From WQUF01 sp031549525 (GTDB lineage: Bacteria > Bacillota > Clostridia > Clostridiales > Clostridiaceae): a DNA stretch of 18,947 bases. The stretch spans positions 1-18,947 of the forward strand of contig JAVBPQ010000185.1 in NCBI GenBank assembly GCA_031549525.1. The letters are read 5' to 3'. How positions within the stretch are numbered: position 1 is the stretch's first letter; every line of letters starts with the position of its first letter. Of the stretch, positions 1-7,571 are shown in pieces. Made by a program: the position numbers and the translations under genes. The notes under the pieces are model-generated. The model worked only from the letters and a program-made list of their open reading frames with translations, did no database searches and was not told the origin of the DNA.

Positions 1-1
1 T

Positions 2-82
2 GCAATAAAACTGTATAACAAATATGGATTTAACACAAAAGATACCTTCGGTGAACTTCAAATGAGAAGAACGATTTACTGA
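2..82 (+). CDS. GNAT-family N-acetyltransferase, C-terminal fragment
   Basis: The frame starting at base 2 reads 26 residues to a TGA at 80-82 and contains A-I-K-L-Y-N-K-Y-G-F near its start. That string matches the C-terminal signature of GCN5-related acetyltransferases (usually L-Y-x-K-x-G-F), where the tyrosine and following strand close the acetyl-CoA site. The rest of the gene lies left of the window, so neither substrate nor start can be judged. The serine hydrolase begins 92 bases downstream on the same strand with no obvious terminator between, so the two may be co-transcribed. The assignment rests on one short motif; the reading frame is certain, the family likely. Confidence 0.7.
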   Translation, partial: AIKLYNKYGFNTKDTFGELQMRRTIY

Positions 83-174
83 TAGTATAAGCAGAACAAA
101 ATGGCTATGCGAAAGTATCAGTAACCATACAAGAAATAATTGGATAATCAAATTTAAATAGAAAGGTAAGATAT

Positions 175-1260
175 ATGGAAAACAAATTTCAGGTAATATG
201 TGATGAATACGCACATAATAAGTATTTTAGTGGTGCATGTTTGATAAAATCCAAAAACGAGACCTTGTTTGCAGGTGCTTATGGTTATGCAAATCGGGCG
301 TTTCACATTCCTAACCGGATAGATACAAAGTTTGATGTTGCATCAATAACTAAAATATTTACTGCTGCAACTGTTTTATCACTTGTAGAGAAAGGTTCTT
401 TTGGGCTACATGATAAGATTACGGACATAATAGATTTACAAGGTACGGCTATCCCAAGCGATGTAGAAATACATCATTTGCTGAATCAAACTTCTGGCAT
501 AGCTGACGATGCCGATGAAGAAAATGGAGAAAAGTATTCTGATTTATTCATAGAGAAACCTAACTATGCAATAAGATCATGCAAAGACTTTTTACCTAAT
601 TTTATGTATAAAAAACCCAATTTTGTAGCTGGAACGAATTTAAGATATAATAACTGTGCATTTATCCTTTTAGGGCTTGCCATCGAAAAGGTTACTGGTA
701 TGGATTGCCGAGAATATATGTCAAAGCATATCTTCGAACCCTGTGGTATGAAAAATACAAAATTTCAAGCTATGGATGAAATCAATGAGAACACAGCTGA
801 AGGTTATATTGCATTGTATGACAGCAACAATAAGTTTACTAGGTGGAAGAAAAACATTTATTCTTATCCTCCAATTGGAGCACCTGATGGTGGTATTTAC
901 ACAAATTGCGAGGATTTAGATATATTCATCAGAGCGTTATCTTGCGGCAAAATTTTATCAACTCCCTATACCACAGCTCTCTTTAGCCCTCAAAGCAGTT
1001 TCACAAAGCCGACACGTTGGAAACACGTTCCAAATACGGCGTTTAGATATGGCTATGCATTTGAATTTTATGAAATTGATGGTCAGATATTCAATTTATT
1101 CAAAGATGGTCTTAACGACGGTGTTGCTGCTATGTTTGTTTATTATCCGAAAGCAGACTTAACAGTCTCAATACTGGCTAATCAATATTGTAATGTATGG
1201 GCAATGAGCAGAGAAATGCAAACAATTATCTATGACGAGTTTTATCATAAACTTGGATAA
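175..1260 (+). CDS. Serine hydrolase, beta-lactamase class C / PBP fold
   Basis: A 361-residue protein of the beta-lactamase-related serine hydrolase family (Pfam Beta-lactamase type). The nucleophile motif S-x-x-K is S57-I-T-K60 in D-V-A-S-I-T-K. L-L-N-Q-T-S-G-I (102-109) is the typical family block. The second motif Y-x-N is Y158-N-N160. K310-D-G312, in F-K-D-G-L-N-D-G, probably stands where the third motif (K-T-G or H-x-G) lies. There is no signal peptide or membrane segment at the N-terminus, so it is probably cytoplasmic and more likely an esterase or peptidase-like hydrolase than a secreted resistance enzyme. The start follows GAAAGG at 161-166, with an eight-base gap. About half of its arginine codons are CGN, more than in most neighbours, which hints at recent acquisition. 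The family is well supported; the substrate is unknown. Confidence 0.9.
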   Translation: MENKFQVICDEYAHNKYFSGACLIKSKNETLFAGAYGYANRAFHIPNRIDTKFDVASITKIFTAATVLSLVEKGSFGLHDKITDIIDLQGTAIPSDVEIHHLLNQTSGIADDADEENGEKYSDLFIEKPNYAIRSCKDFLPNFMYKKPNFVAGTNLRYNNCAFILLGLAIEKVTGMDCREYMSKHIFEPCGMKNTKFQAMDEINENTAEGYIALYDSNNKFTRWKKNIYSYPPIGAPDGGIYTNCEDLDIFIRALSCGKILSTPYTTALFSPQSSFTKPTRWKHVPNTAFRYGYAFEFYEIDGQIFNLFKDGLNDGVAAMFVYYPKADLTVSILANQYCNVWAMSREMQTIIYDEFYHKLG

Positions 1261-1267
1261 AACTTAA

Positions 1268-1301
1268 AGACATACCATCATTTTCTTAAACTGGTATGTC
1301 T
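1268..1301. terminator. Hairpin between convergent genes
   Basis: A perfect 10-bp inverted repeat, AGACATACCA / TGGTATGTCT, with a 14-base loop lies between the serine hydrolase stop and the end of the convergent helicase gene. The T-tract is weak in both directions, so it could act as a bidirectional terminator of modest strength. Confidence 0.5.
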
Positions 1302-1337
1302 ATTGGTATTTATATAGTAGTAATATTCATACTAATA

Positions 1338-2999
1338 CTATTCAAACAATTCCCTTAAAAATCTAGATTTCTCCCTCTCTCTTCCCATATAATTTTTCAC
1401 ATAATGTATATTCAATTTATCCTTAGCTCTTGTAACCCCAATATAAAATATCCTTCTCTCCTCTTCCACATCTTCACTTGAGCTTTTATGAGGTAAAAAA
1501 TCTTCGCAAGCATTTAAAATATGTACTTCATCAAATTCCATTCCCTTTATCCCATGTATTGTACTTACTATTATAGGGCTCTTTTCATTATATAAGGACT
1601 TTTTTATATACTCTAAGAATTTCAATATATCGCATATCTTATAATCATCTAAATCAAGGTCTTTTAGAATATCACTAAACCCTTTAAAATTCAATATCCT
1701 ATTATAATAAGGTATCCTCTGAAAAAACCTTACAGCACTCATATCGTCAGAAGCCCTAAGAATATTGACAAGGGCCTGCAAAACAAATAATCTTCTCCTC
1801 TTAAATAAAGAAATCTTCATATCTCTACATATTTTAAAAACATCCATATCTTCCTTCTCTAAAATAGTTTCTTTTTCAATTTTAGAGAGAAACATTGCTA
1901 TATTTACAAAAGCTATTTTATCGCTAAAATCCAAAGAAAACTTCATTAAATCAATAAAGCTCTTAACCACATGAAAGTCCATAAAGCTGAGCTCATCTTT
2001 AACGTTTACTGCTATGTTGTTTTTAAACATAAAGTACAATATAGGTATTATCTCCTTATTGGTCCTCATCAAAATACCACAGGTATTGTCATCCTTTAAA
2101 CCTTTAACTTCATCTATTAAAAGCCTATATACATCATCCTCATGCTCATGATCTAAAACCTTGATATCTCCATCCTTTTCTCTAAAATAATTGATATCTT
2201 TATCATTTCTCTTCTTATTATATTTTATCAAATTTTTAGACATCAAAACAATATTGCGTGAGCATCTATAATTTATAGGTAGATATAACTTTATGCCATC
2301 TTTAAAATGCTCATCAAATGTCACCATATATTCAGGGTTTGAGCCTCTAAAAGTATAAATGCATTGATCCTCATCTCCAACTGCAAATATAGAGGAATTT
2401 TTAAATTTCTTAAGCATATAAATTTGTTTATCATTACAATCTTGAAACTCATCCACTAAGATATTTGTATATTTTCTAGAATACTTTTCTATCATATCCT
2501 CTCTCTCAAACAGCTTGATCACTTCATCCTCTAGATCATCAAAATCAAAACATGAATTTTCTAGTTTATATAGCTTATACAATTTCATAACTTTATCCAT
2601 TTTATAGATATTATTGCTTAATCTCTTAGACTCATTCACAGCCTTTCCTGTGAGATCATGGAGGATTTTCTTTATTATTCTTTCTTTCTCGGTTTCAGAG
2701 ATTATGTTCATCTCAAATCCTTCTGATCTTAATATCCTATAAAACAAAGAGTGAAAAGTTCCAAAAAAGGGAGATTGCCCTTTAAACATCTTTTGAAATC
2801 TATCCTTCATATTTAAAGCAGCTTTTTTTGTAAATGTGATTATACAAATTTTATCTGGCTCTATTCTATCCCTATCTATCAAATCAACGACTCTATTTAC
2901 AATAACAGTGGTCTTGCCAGACCCAGGTGCCGCCACCAGCAAAGTGTTTTTTTCTCTTATTTTTACTGCATCTTTTTGAAATTCATTTAAATTAATCAT
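1338..2999 (-). CDS. UvrD/PcrA-like SF1A DNA helicase, compact form
   Basis: A 553-residue ATP-dependent 3'-5' helicase-like protein with all SF1A motifs in order. These are the Q motif L-N-E-F-Q-K-D-A (4-11), Walker A A-P-G-S-G-K-T-T (24-31), motif Ia I-T-F-T-K-K-A-A (54-61), motif II D-E-F-Q-D (183-187), motif III Q-C-I-Y-T-F-R-G (212-219), motif IV N-Y-R (243-245), motif V H-G-I-K-G-M-E-F (482-489) and motif VI V-T-R-A-K (522-526). It is clearly shorter than PcrA/UvrD/Rep (about 670-770 residues), with a reduced region between motifs IV and V and no extended C-terminal tail. It is therefore probably an accessory helicase, not the housekeeping PcrA. The ATG is preceded by GGGAAG (complement of 3004-3009). 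It is transcribed alone, divergently from pncB. No SOS box was seen upstream. Confidence 0.9.
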   Translation of the reverse strand: MINLNEFQKDAVKIREKNTLLVAAPGSGKTTVIVNRVVDLIDRDRIEPDKICIITFTKKAALNMKDRFQKMFKGQSPFFGTFHSLFYRILRSEGFEMNIISETEKERIIKKILHDLTGKAVNESKRLSNNIYKMDKVMKLYKLYKLENSCFDFDDLEDEVIKLFEREDMIEKYSRKYTNILVDEFQDCNDKQIYMLKKFKNSSIFAVGDEDQCIYTFRGSNPEYMVTFDEHFKDGIKLYLPINYRCSRNIVLMSKNLIKYNKKRNDKDINYFREKDGDIKVLDHEHEDDVYRLLIDEVKGLKDDNTCGILMRTNKEIIPILYFMFKNNIAVNVKDELSFMDFHVVKSFIDLMKFSLDFSDKIAFVNIAMFLSKIEKETILEKEDMDVFKICRDMKISLFKRRRLFVLQALVNILRASDDMSAVRFFQRIPYYNRILNFKGFSDILKDLDLDDYKICDILKFLEYIKKSLYNEKSPIIVSTIHGIKGMEFDEVHILNACEDFLPHKSSSEDVEEERRIFYIGVTRAKDKLNIHYVKNYMGREREKSRFLRELFE

Positions 3000-3012
3000 A
3001 GATCTTCCCTGA

Positions 3013-3041
3013 TTGCTTTTTTATAATTTTTAATATATATT
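3013..3041 (+). promoter_or_regulatory. Candidate sigma-A promoter of pncB
   Basis: TTGCTT (3013-3018), a 17-base spacer and TATATT (3036-3041) precede the nicotinate phosphoribosyltransferase gene by about 40 bases. The -35 is poor (3 of 6) and the region is very A+T-rich, so the call is tentative. Confidence 0.3.
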
Positions 3042-3083
3042 GATTATGTACTACTTTTTACAATATATTTCAGAAGGTGAATT

Positions 3084-4553
3084 ATGAGTTATAGAAATTT
3101 TGATTTACAAAATGGAAGAAATCTTACAATGCTTACAGACTTTTACGAGATTACTATGGGAAATGGTTACTTTAAAAACAATGTAAAGGATCAGATAGCA
3201 TATTTTGATATGTTCTTTAGAAAAATACCTGATGATGGAGGTTATTGTATTTTAGCAGGGCTTGATCAGGTTATAAAATACCTTAAAGAGCTTAAATTTA
3301 ATAATGAGGATATCGAATATTTAAGGAGCAAAAAAATATTCCATGAAGGCTTTTTAAATTATTTAAGAGATTTTGAATTTTGCTGTGACGTATGGGCAAT
3401 ACCAGAAGGGAATCCTGTATTTCCTAATGAGCCTCTCATAATTGTTCGAGGACCAATTATTCAAGCTCAATTTATTGAAACCATGATACTCCTCACAATA
3501 AACCATCAAACTCTAATCGCTACAAAGGCTTCTAGAATTTGCAATGCAGCATCCTATCGAAATGTCTTAGAATTTGGTTCAAGGCGTGCTCAAGGCTATG
3601 ATGGAGCAATATTTGGCGCAAGAGCAGCTTATATAGGAGGATGCTCTGCAACTTCATGTACCATAGCAGAAGAGCTCTTTGATATACCAGCAACAGGAAC
3701 CATGGCACATAGCTGGGTACAGCTTTTTTCCTCTGAATATGAAGCATTTAAAGCTTGGGCTGAAGTATATCCTGAAAATTGCAGCTTTTTGATCGACACA
3801 TATAATGTTTTAAAGTCAGGCCTTCCAAATGCCATCAAGGTATTTGATGAAGTAGTTACAAAAAAAGGAGTAAGACCAAGATCTGTCCGAATAGATAGCG
3901 GAGATATTACATATCTTACAAAAGAATGCAGAAAAATATTAGATGAATCAGGATATAAAGATGTTAAAATCTTAGTATCAAATTCCCTTGATGAATATAT
4001 AATACAAGATGTCTTAAGGCAAGGAGCCAAAATAGATATGTTTGGCGTTGGCGAGAGGCTTATTACTGCAAAATCAGAACCTGTCTTTGGAGGTGTGTAT
4101 AAACTCACAGCTACAGAAATATCTGGAGAAACAGTTCCAAAGATAAAAATTTCTGAAAATCAAGAAAAGATAATAAACCCAGGCTTTAAAAAGGTATATA
4201 GAATATTCGATAAGAAGACAGATATAGCCCAAGCAGATTTAATAGCACTTTATGATGAAGAATTTGATTTTACAAAGCCCCTTGAGATATTCGACCCTAT
4301 ATACACATGGAAGCGAAAAGAAATCACAAATTACTATGTAAAAGATCTATTGGTTAAGGTATTTGAAAAAGGAAAGTTAGTCTATACTTCCCCATCAGTA
4401 TCTGAAATAGCTGCTTTTTCAAAAGTTGAACTTAAAAAATTATGGCCAGAGGTTTTAAGATTAGAAAATCCTCATATATACTATGTGGATCTATCTAAAA
4501 AGCTTTGGGATACAAAAAATGAAATGCTTATGAGCTACTCAAAACAATTCTAA
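3084..4553 (+). CDS. pncB: Nicotinate phosphoribosyltransferase
   Basis: This cytoplasmic NAD-salvage enzyme joins nicotinate and PRPP to give nicotinate mononucleotide, with ATP hydrolysis driving the step. It is 489 residues, as usual for the Gram-positive type. Recognisable blocks are the N-terminal L-T-D-F-Y-E-I-T-M (17-25), E-F-G-S-R-R-A-Q-G (163-171), which contacts substrate and phosphate, and T-G-T-M-A-H-S (204-210), whose H209 should be the phosphorylated histidine. Also present are V-R-I-D-S-G-D (268-274), V-S-N-S-L-D-E (298-304) and F-G-V-G-E-R-L (320-326), which line the phosphoribosyl site. The ATG is preceded by AGAAGGTGA at 3072-3080. The gene is monocistronic: a strong hairpin follows it and the upstream gene is divergent. 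No nicotinamidase or NAD synthase gene is nearby, and no NiaR-type operator was recognised. Confidence 0.97.
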   Translation: MSYRNFDLQNGRNLTMLTDFYEITMGNGYFKNNVKDQIAYFDMFFRKIPDDGGYCILAGLDQVIKYLKELKFNNEDIEYLRSKKIFHEGFLNYLRDFEFCCDVWAIPEGNPVFPNEPLIIVRGPIIQAQFIETMILLTINHQTLIATKASRICNAASYRNVLEFGSRRAQGYDGAIFGARAAYIGGCSATSCTIAEELFDIPATGTMAHSWVQLFSSEYEAFKAWAEVYPENCSFLIDTYNVLKSGLPNAIKVFDEVVTKKGVRPRSVRIDSGDITYLTKECRKILDESGYKDVKILVSNSLDEYIIQDVLRQGAKIDMFGVGERLITAKSEPVFGGVYKLTATEISGETVPKIKISENQEKIINPGFKKVYRIFDKKTDIAQADLIALYDEEFDFTKPLEIFDPIYTWKRKEITNYYVKDLLVKVFEKGKLVYTSPSVSEIAAFSKVELKKLWPEVLRLENPHIYYVDLSKKLWDTKNEMLMSYSKQF

Positions 4554-4556
4554 AAT

Positions 4557-4598
4557 AAAGAGCCCCTTTTCTGTAAGTTAAAGGAGGCTCTTTAATTA
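4557..4598 (+). terminator. Rho-independent terminator after pncB
   Basis: AAAGAGCCCCTTT and AAAGGAGGCTCTTT form a G+C-containing stem with one bulge around a short loop, followed by T-rich TTTAATTATTTT. It starts four bases after the pncB stop. Confidence 0.82.
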
Positions 4599-4603
4599 TT
4601 TTG

Positions 4604-4632
4604 TTGAAATGTATGTTCTTATATATTAAAAT
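4604..4632 (+). promoter_or_regulatory. Sigma-A type promoter of the recombinase-PadR unit
   Basis: TTGAAA (4604-4609), an exact 17-base spacer and TAAAAT (4627-4632) lie just past the pncB terminator. They would place the transcription start near 4639, about 27 bases before the recombinase ATG. Confidence 0.55.
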
Positions 4633-4665
4633 ATAACTAATTAGCTATTTTAAGAGGTGAATATT

Positions 4666-5637
4666 ATGAAGGATAAAATTATTCTTATAAATAGTATTCC
4701 AAATGTGCTTGAGGAATTTTTAAATTATCTACTCTCTATTAAAGGAAAATCACAAAACACTATAGATGGATACAGAACTGATTTAGTTTTATTTTTCAAA
4801 TATTTAAAATCAAGGAAAAACCCAGTAAAAGATGATGAATTTCTCAACATAAACCTAAGTGATATAGACATAGATTTTATAAAAAACATCAAGCTTTCTG
4901 ATATGTATGGGTTTATAAGCTTTGTAGGCTCAAAGAGAAAAAATGGTAATCACTCTAAATCAAGAAAAGTTGCTGCTATAAAATCCTTCTACAAATACCT
5001 CCATCAAAAAGCAAGGCTCTTAGATGAGAATATAGCAATAGAACTTGAAAGCCCTAAAATTTCAAAGAGAAACCCTGTATATCTTTCCTTAGATGAGAGC
5101 AAAAAACTTTTAAAAAATATAGATGGGAAGTTTTATGAAAGAGATCTATGCATAATAACTTTATTTTTAAATTGTGGCATGAGACTCAGCGAACTCTGTG
5201 GCATAAACATTTCAAATATAAAAGACGATACCTTAACAGTAATTGGCAAAGGAGATAAGGAAAGGACAGTTTATCTAAATAACTCATGCCTTAAAGCCAT
5301 AGATATATATTTAGGAAAAAGATCAGAAGTTAAAAATAAAATAAGAAGTGAATCTAAAGATGCTCTATTTATAAGCAAAAATTATTGCAGAATAGATAAG
5401 AGAAGTGTTGAAAGAATAATCAAAAAACACGTCCAAAATGCTGGACTTAATTCAAAGCTATCACCACATAAATTAAGGCATACAGCTGCTACTCTCATGT
5501 ATAAATACGGAGATGTAGATATAAGAAGCCTTCAAAAGATATTAGGCCATGAGAATATATCCACTACACAAATATATACCCATGTTGATGATGAAAAGCT
5601 TAGAGAAGCTGTGAGTTTAAATCCGTTAAATATATAG
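4666..5637 (+). CDS. Xer-like tyrosine recombinase
   Basis: A 323-residue site-specific recombinase or integrase of the tyrosine family. An N-terminal SAM-like core-binding domain (about 15-120, including K-S-Q-N-T-I-D-G-Y) is followed by the catalytic domain. The full catalytic set is present: R173 in C-G-M-R-L-S-E-L, K195 in G-K-G-D-K, H268 and R271 in P-H-K-L-R-H, H295 in L-G-H-E-N, and the nucleophile Y304 in T-Q-I-Y-T-H. Size and layout resemble XerC/XerD (about 295-300 residues) with short insertions. No att repeats, excisionase or phage genes surround it, so a chromosomal Xer-type role is more likely than a mobile element. The ATG at 4666 is chosen because an in-frame GTG at 4657 lies inside the Shine-Dalgarno GAGGTG. 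The PadR gene follows by 13 bases. Confidence 0.9.
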   Translation: MKDKIILINSIPNVLEEFLNYLLSIKGKSQNTIDGYRTDLVLFFKYLKSRKNPVKDDEFLNINLSDIDIDFIKNIKLSDMYGFISFVGSKRKNGNHSKSRKVAAIKSFYKYLHQKARLLDENIAIELESPKISKRNPVYLSLDESKKLLKNIDGKFYERDLCIITLFLNCGMRLSELCGINISNIKDDTLTVIGKGDKERTVYLNNSCLKAIDIYLGKRSEVKNKIRSESKDALFISKNYCRIDKRSVERIIKKHVQNAGLNSKLSPHKLRHTAATLMYKYGDVDIRSLQKILGHENISTTQIYTHVDDEKLREAVSLNPLNI

Positions 5638-5650
5638 ATAGGAGTACTTT

Positions 5651-6028
5651 ATGGAAAGAAATAAAAGCTTAGGATCTAAAACTGCTTTTAATTCAAAAGC
5701 ATTGTTTAAAATGTACATATTGTCAAGACTTGTTAAAGGTGAAACCATATATGGAAACCTCATTTATGAAGATCTAAAATCGTTATTTAAAAGCACATTT
5801 TTTTCTCCTTCATATTCTGTCATCTATGATACCCTTCATAGTTTAGAATACAATAACTATATCTCAAGCACTTGGACTGGGTCTTCAGATATAAAAAATA
5901 GACAAAAGAGAGTGTATAAAATAACCGATAAAGGCATAATGCATTACAATTCTGTGGTAGCAAGCTTTGTAGATGATTTAAAATCAAATAAATTTGTAAT
6001 AGAAAAATTCATTTCACTTTTATCATAA
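5651..6028 (+). CDS. PadR-family winged-helix transcriptional regulator
   Basis: A 125-residue protein consisting of one PadR-type winged helix. M-Y-I-L-S-R-L-V-K-G-E-T-I-Y-G (21-35) is the typical first helix and turn, S-P-S-Y-S-V-I-Y-D-T-L-H-S-L-E (52-66) the recognition helix, and R-V-Y-K-I-T-D-K-G (87-95) the wing followed by G-x-x-x-Y. The C-terminal dimerisation helix is short. PadR proteins are usually repressors of nearby detoxification or transporter genes; none lies here, so the target is unknown. It follows the recombinase by 13 bases with its own GGAG site at 5641-5644, so the two form one unit. The lexA promoter begins immediately after its stop and there is no terminator, so read-through into lexA is possible. 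Confidence 0.83.
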   Translation: MERNKSLGSKTAFNSKALFKMYILSRLVKGETIYGNLIYEDLKSLFKSTFFSPSYSVIYDTLHSLEYNNYISSTWTGSSDIKNRQKRVYKITDKGIMHYNSVVASFVDDLKSNKFVIEKFISLLS

Positions 6029-6033
6029 TATTA

Positions 6034-6045
6034 GAACACAGGTTT
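6034..6045 (+). promoter_or_regulatory. Candidate LexA (SOS) box
   Basis: GAACACAGGTTT matches the Gram-positive SOS box GAAC-N4-GTTC at 7 of 8 fixed positions. It overlaps the first two bases of the -35 hexamer of the lexA promoter, so bound LexA would block RNA polymerase. Confidence 0.7.
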
Positions 6046-6072
6046 GTTAATATTCAATAACTATGATATACT
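6044..6072 (+). promoter_or_regulatory. lexA promoter
   Basis: TTGTTA (6044-6049), a 17-base spacer and TATACT (6067-6072) make a sigma-A type promoter about 35 bases upstream of the lexA start codon. Confidence 0.65.
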
Positions 6073-6107
6073 ATATATAATTTATTTTAATTTAGGATGT
6101 GTGATTT

Positions 6108-6698
6108 ATGTCGAACAGAGGAAAACAAAAAGAAGTTTTTGAATTTATAAAAAACTATATATCACAAAAAGGATATCCTCCTGCTGTAAGGGAGATATGT
6201 GCAGCAGTTGGCCTTAAATCTACTTCTACTGTACATGGACATATAGAAAATCTTATAAAAAAAGGGCTTTTGAAAAAAGATCCTACAAAGCCAAGAACTT
6301 TAGAATTGACAGATAAAAAACAGCTCATATCCATCCCCATTGTTGGAACTGTTACAGCTGGAGTTCCTATTTTAGCAGTAGAAAATATACAAAATGAATT
6401 TGTGCTCCCTATAGAATTTACTAAATCTAATGAAGATCTATTTATGTTAAAAATAAAAGGAGACTCTATGATCGATGCTGGTATCATGGATCAAGATCTT
6501 GTAATCGTTCAAAAGCAAGAGACAGCTGATAACGGCGATATAGTAGTAGCTTTAATTGAAAATGATGCTACAGTTAAAAGATTTTTTAAAGAGGAAGACT
6601 ACATAAGATTGCAGCCAGAAAACAAGAGCATGAAACCAATAATAGTAAAAGACTGCAATATTCTTGGCATATTGATTGGACTATACAGAAAATTTTAA
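6108..6698 (+). CDS. lexA: LexA repressor (SOS regulator)
   Basis: A 196-residue LexA, the usual length is about 200. The N-terminal winged helix (about 1-70) has Y-P-P-A-V-R-E-I (23-30) and S-T-S-T-V-H-G-H (38-45) as its DNA-binding turn. The C-terminal S24 peptidase domain holds the autocleavage bond A84-G85 in V-T-A-G-V-P, the nucleophile S120 in G-D-S-M-I-D-A-G-I, and the general base K157 in D-A-T-V-K-R-F. All are intact, so RecA-stimulated self-cleavage should work. As a dimer it represses DNA-repair genes. A GAAC-N4-GTTT box at its own promoter indicates autoregulation. The Shine-Dalgarno site is weak (AGGAT, 6094-6098). It is convergent with the squalene/phytoene-synthase-like gene and shares its hairpin. 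Confidence 0.98.
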   Translation: MSNRGKQKEVFEFIKNYISQKGYPPAVREICAAVGLKSTSTVHGHIENLIKKGLLKKDPTKPRTLELTDKKQLISIPIVGTVTAGVPILAVENIQNEFVLPIEFTKSNEDLFMLKIKGDSMIDAGIMDQDLVIVQKQETADNGDIVVALIENDATVKRFFKEEDYIRLQPENKSMKPIIVKDCNILGILIGLYRKF

Positions 6699-6700
6699 AA

Positions 6701-6730
6701 AGCTCCTGCTAATAGATATTAGCAGGGGCT
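6701..6730. terminator. Shared bidirectional terminator, lexA / synthase-like gene
   Basis: AGCTCCTGCTAAT and ATTAGCAGGGGCT form a 13-bp stem (one G-T wobble) with a 4-base loop AGAT. The minus-strand copy is followed by TTTTAAAATT. It begins two bases after the lexA stop and includes the stop codon of the convergent gene. Confidence 0.72.
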
Positions 6731-7566
6731 ACATTTTCATTAAACATCTTAAATTTTCTTATCATATCAAACTTAGTATTTAAATTATAATTATACTTAT
6801 TATTTCTTATTTCCTCTAAAATACCTCTGTTCATCTCTATAGTTAACCTTACACTTTGAATGCAATCATCTGAAAATAAATATAAATTTTTTTCTGCTAC
6901 AGCTAAATTATTTAAAGCATAATTTGCTATAAATTCCCATATATTTGTAAAGTTATTGTTTATAATTCCTTTACTCAATTCTATCTTTGAATATTTAAAC
7001 CTTTGAAATAAAGAAGCAGGTAGATAAGTCCTTCCATTTTCAACATCAGATCTTAAATCCTTAAGTATTGAAATCATCTTTACTCCATTCCATAGCTCTG
7101 ATATGGTCCTAGTAAGTAAATCAATCTCTTCTTCATCCATATTTTCTTTTTTGAATATTGGCATGAGCATAAGTCCAAAGGACGAACCATCATAAAAACA
7201 GTACCTCGTAAGATCATCCATAGAGATTATACCTTTAAAATCTAAATTCAATCTATTGCCATTTATCATATTTTTAAATGGCTGAATACTCATATCATAT
7301 TCATTAAAAACACCTCTAAGAGCAATCCACATAGGTTCTTTAATATGTAAACCGCTCTGAAATTGAAGCAATTTACTCTCTATATCATCTAATATCTCAA
7401 TATCATTATAAAAGGTTATAGCTTTTTTAACTTCAATCCAAAAATTATACAAAACATAAGAAGAATATCTCTTCTTAAGTGGTAAATCCTTAAAACAATA
7501 ATATAAAGTAAGATTTTCTTCTAACATATTTTTTTCACAAAATAATAAATTATCATCAATAAGCAC
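6709..7566 (-). CDS. Squalene/phytoene synthase family protein with altered first Asp motif
   Basis: A 285-residue, all-helical protein whose pattern follows CrtB/CrtM-type head-to-head prenyl synthases along its whole length. Y-V-L-Y-N-F-W (37-43) matches the first helix, R-Y-C-F-Y-D-G-S-S-F-G (121-131) the Y-C-x-x-V-A-G-x-x-G block, and I-L-K-D-L-R-S-D-V-E-N-G-R-T-Y-L-P (167-183) the second aspartate motif (D170-x3-D174). The first aspartate motif (D-D-x-x-D in CrtM) reads K47-K-A-I-T51, so two Mg-diphosphate ligands are missing. It may be a pseudoenzyme or act on another substrate. The GTG start is chosen because AGGAGGGG lies five bases upstream; a longer reading frame upstream lacks a ribosome site and begins within the operator-like dyad. 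No isoprenoid genes adjoin it. Confidence 0.8.
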   Translation of the reverse strand: MLIDDNLLFCEKNMLEENLTLYYCFKDLPLKKRYSSYVLYNFWIEVKKAITFYNDIEILDDIESKLLQFQSGLHIKEPMWIALRGVFNEYDMSIQPFKNMINGNRLNLDFKGIISMDDLTRYCFYDGSSFGLMLMPIFKKENMDEEEIDLLTRTISELWNGVKMISILKDLRSDVENGRTYLPASLFQRFKYSKIELSKGIINNNFTNIWEFIANYALNNLAVAEKNLYLFSDDCIQSVRLTIEMNRGILEEIRNNKYNYNLNTKFDMIRKFKMFNENVAPANIY

Positions 7567-7571
7567 TTTAT

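Noticed and set aside
175..1260. Serine hydrolase as a true antibiotic-resistance beta-lactamase
   Set aside because: There is no signal peptide, and the third motif reads K-D-G with no clear K-T-G; the broader family contains many esterases and peptidases.
3629..4108. A 159-codon open frame on the minus strand inside pncB
   Set aside because: It lies wholly antisense to a well-conserved enzyme gene, has no ribosome site and its product is rich in serine and proline with no recognisable domain.
4599..4665. Possible dif site beside the Xer-like gene
   Set aside because: I compared the gap with the Firmicute dif core (two inverted arms around a 6-base centre) and found no convincing match.
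4666..5637. Recombinase as an integrase of a prophage or integrative element
   Set aside because: No excisionase, att-like direct repeats, tRNA or phage genes are nearby, and the flanking genes are housekeeping type.
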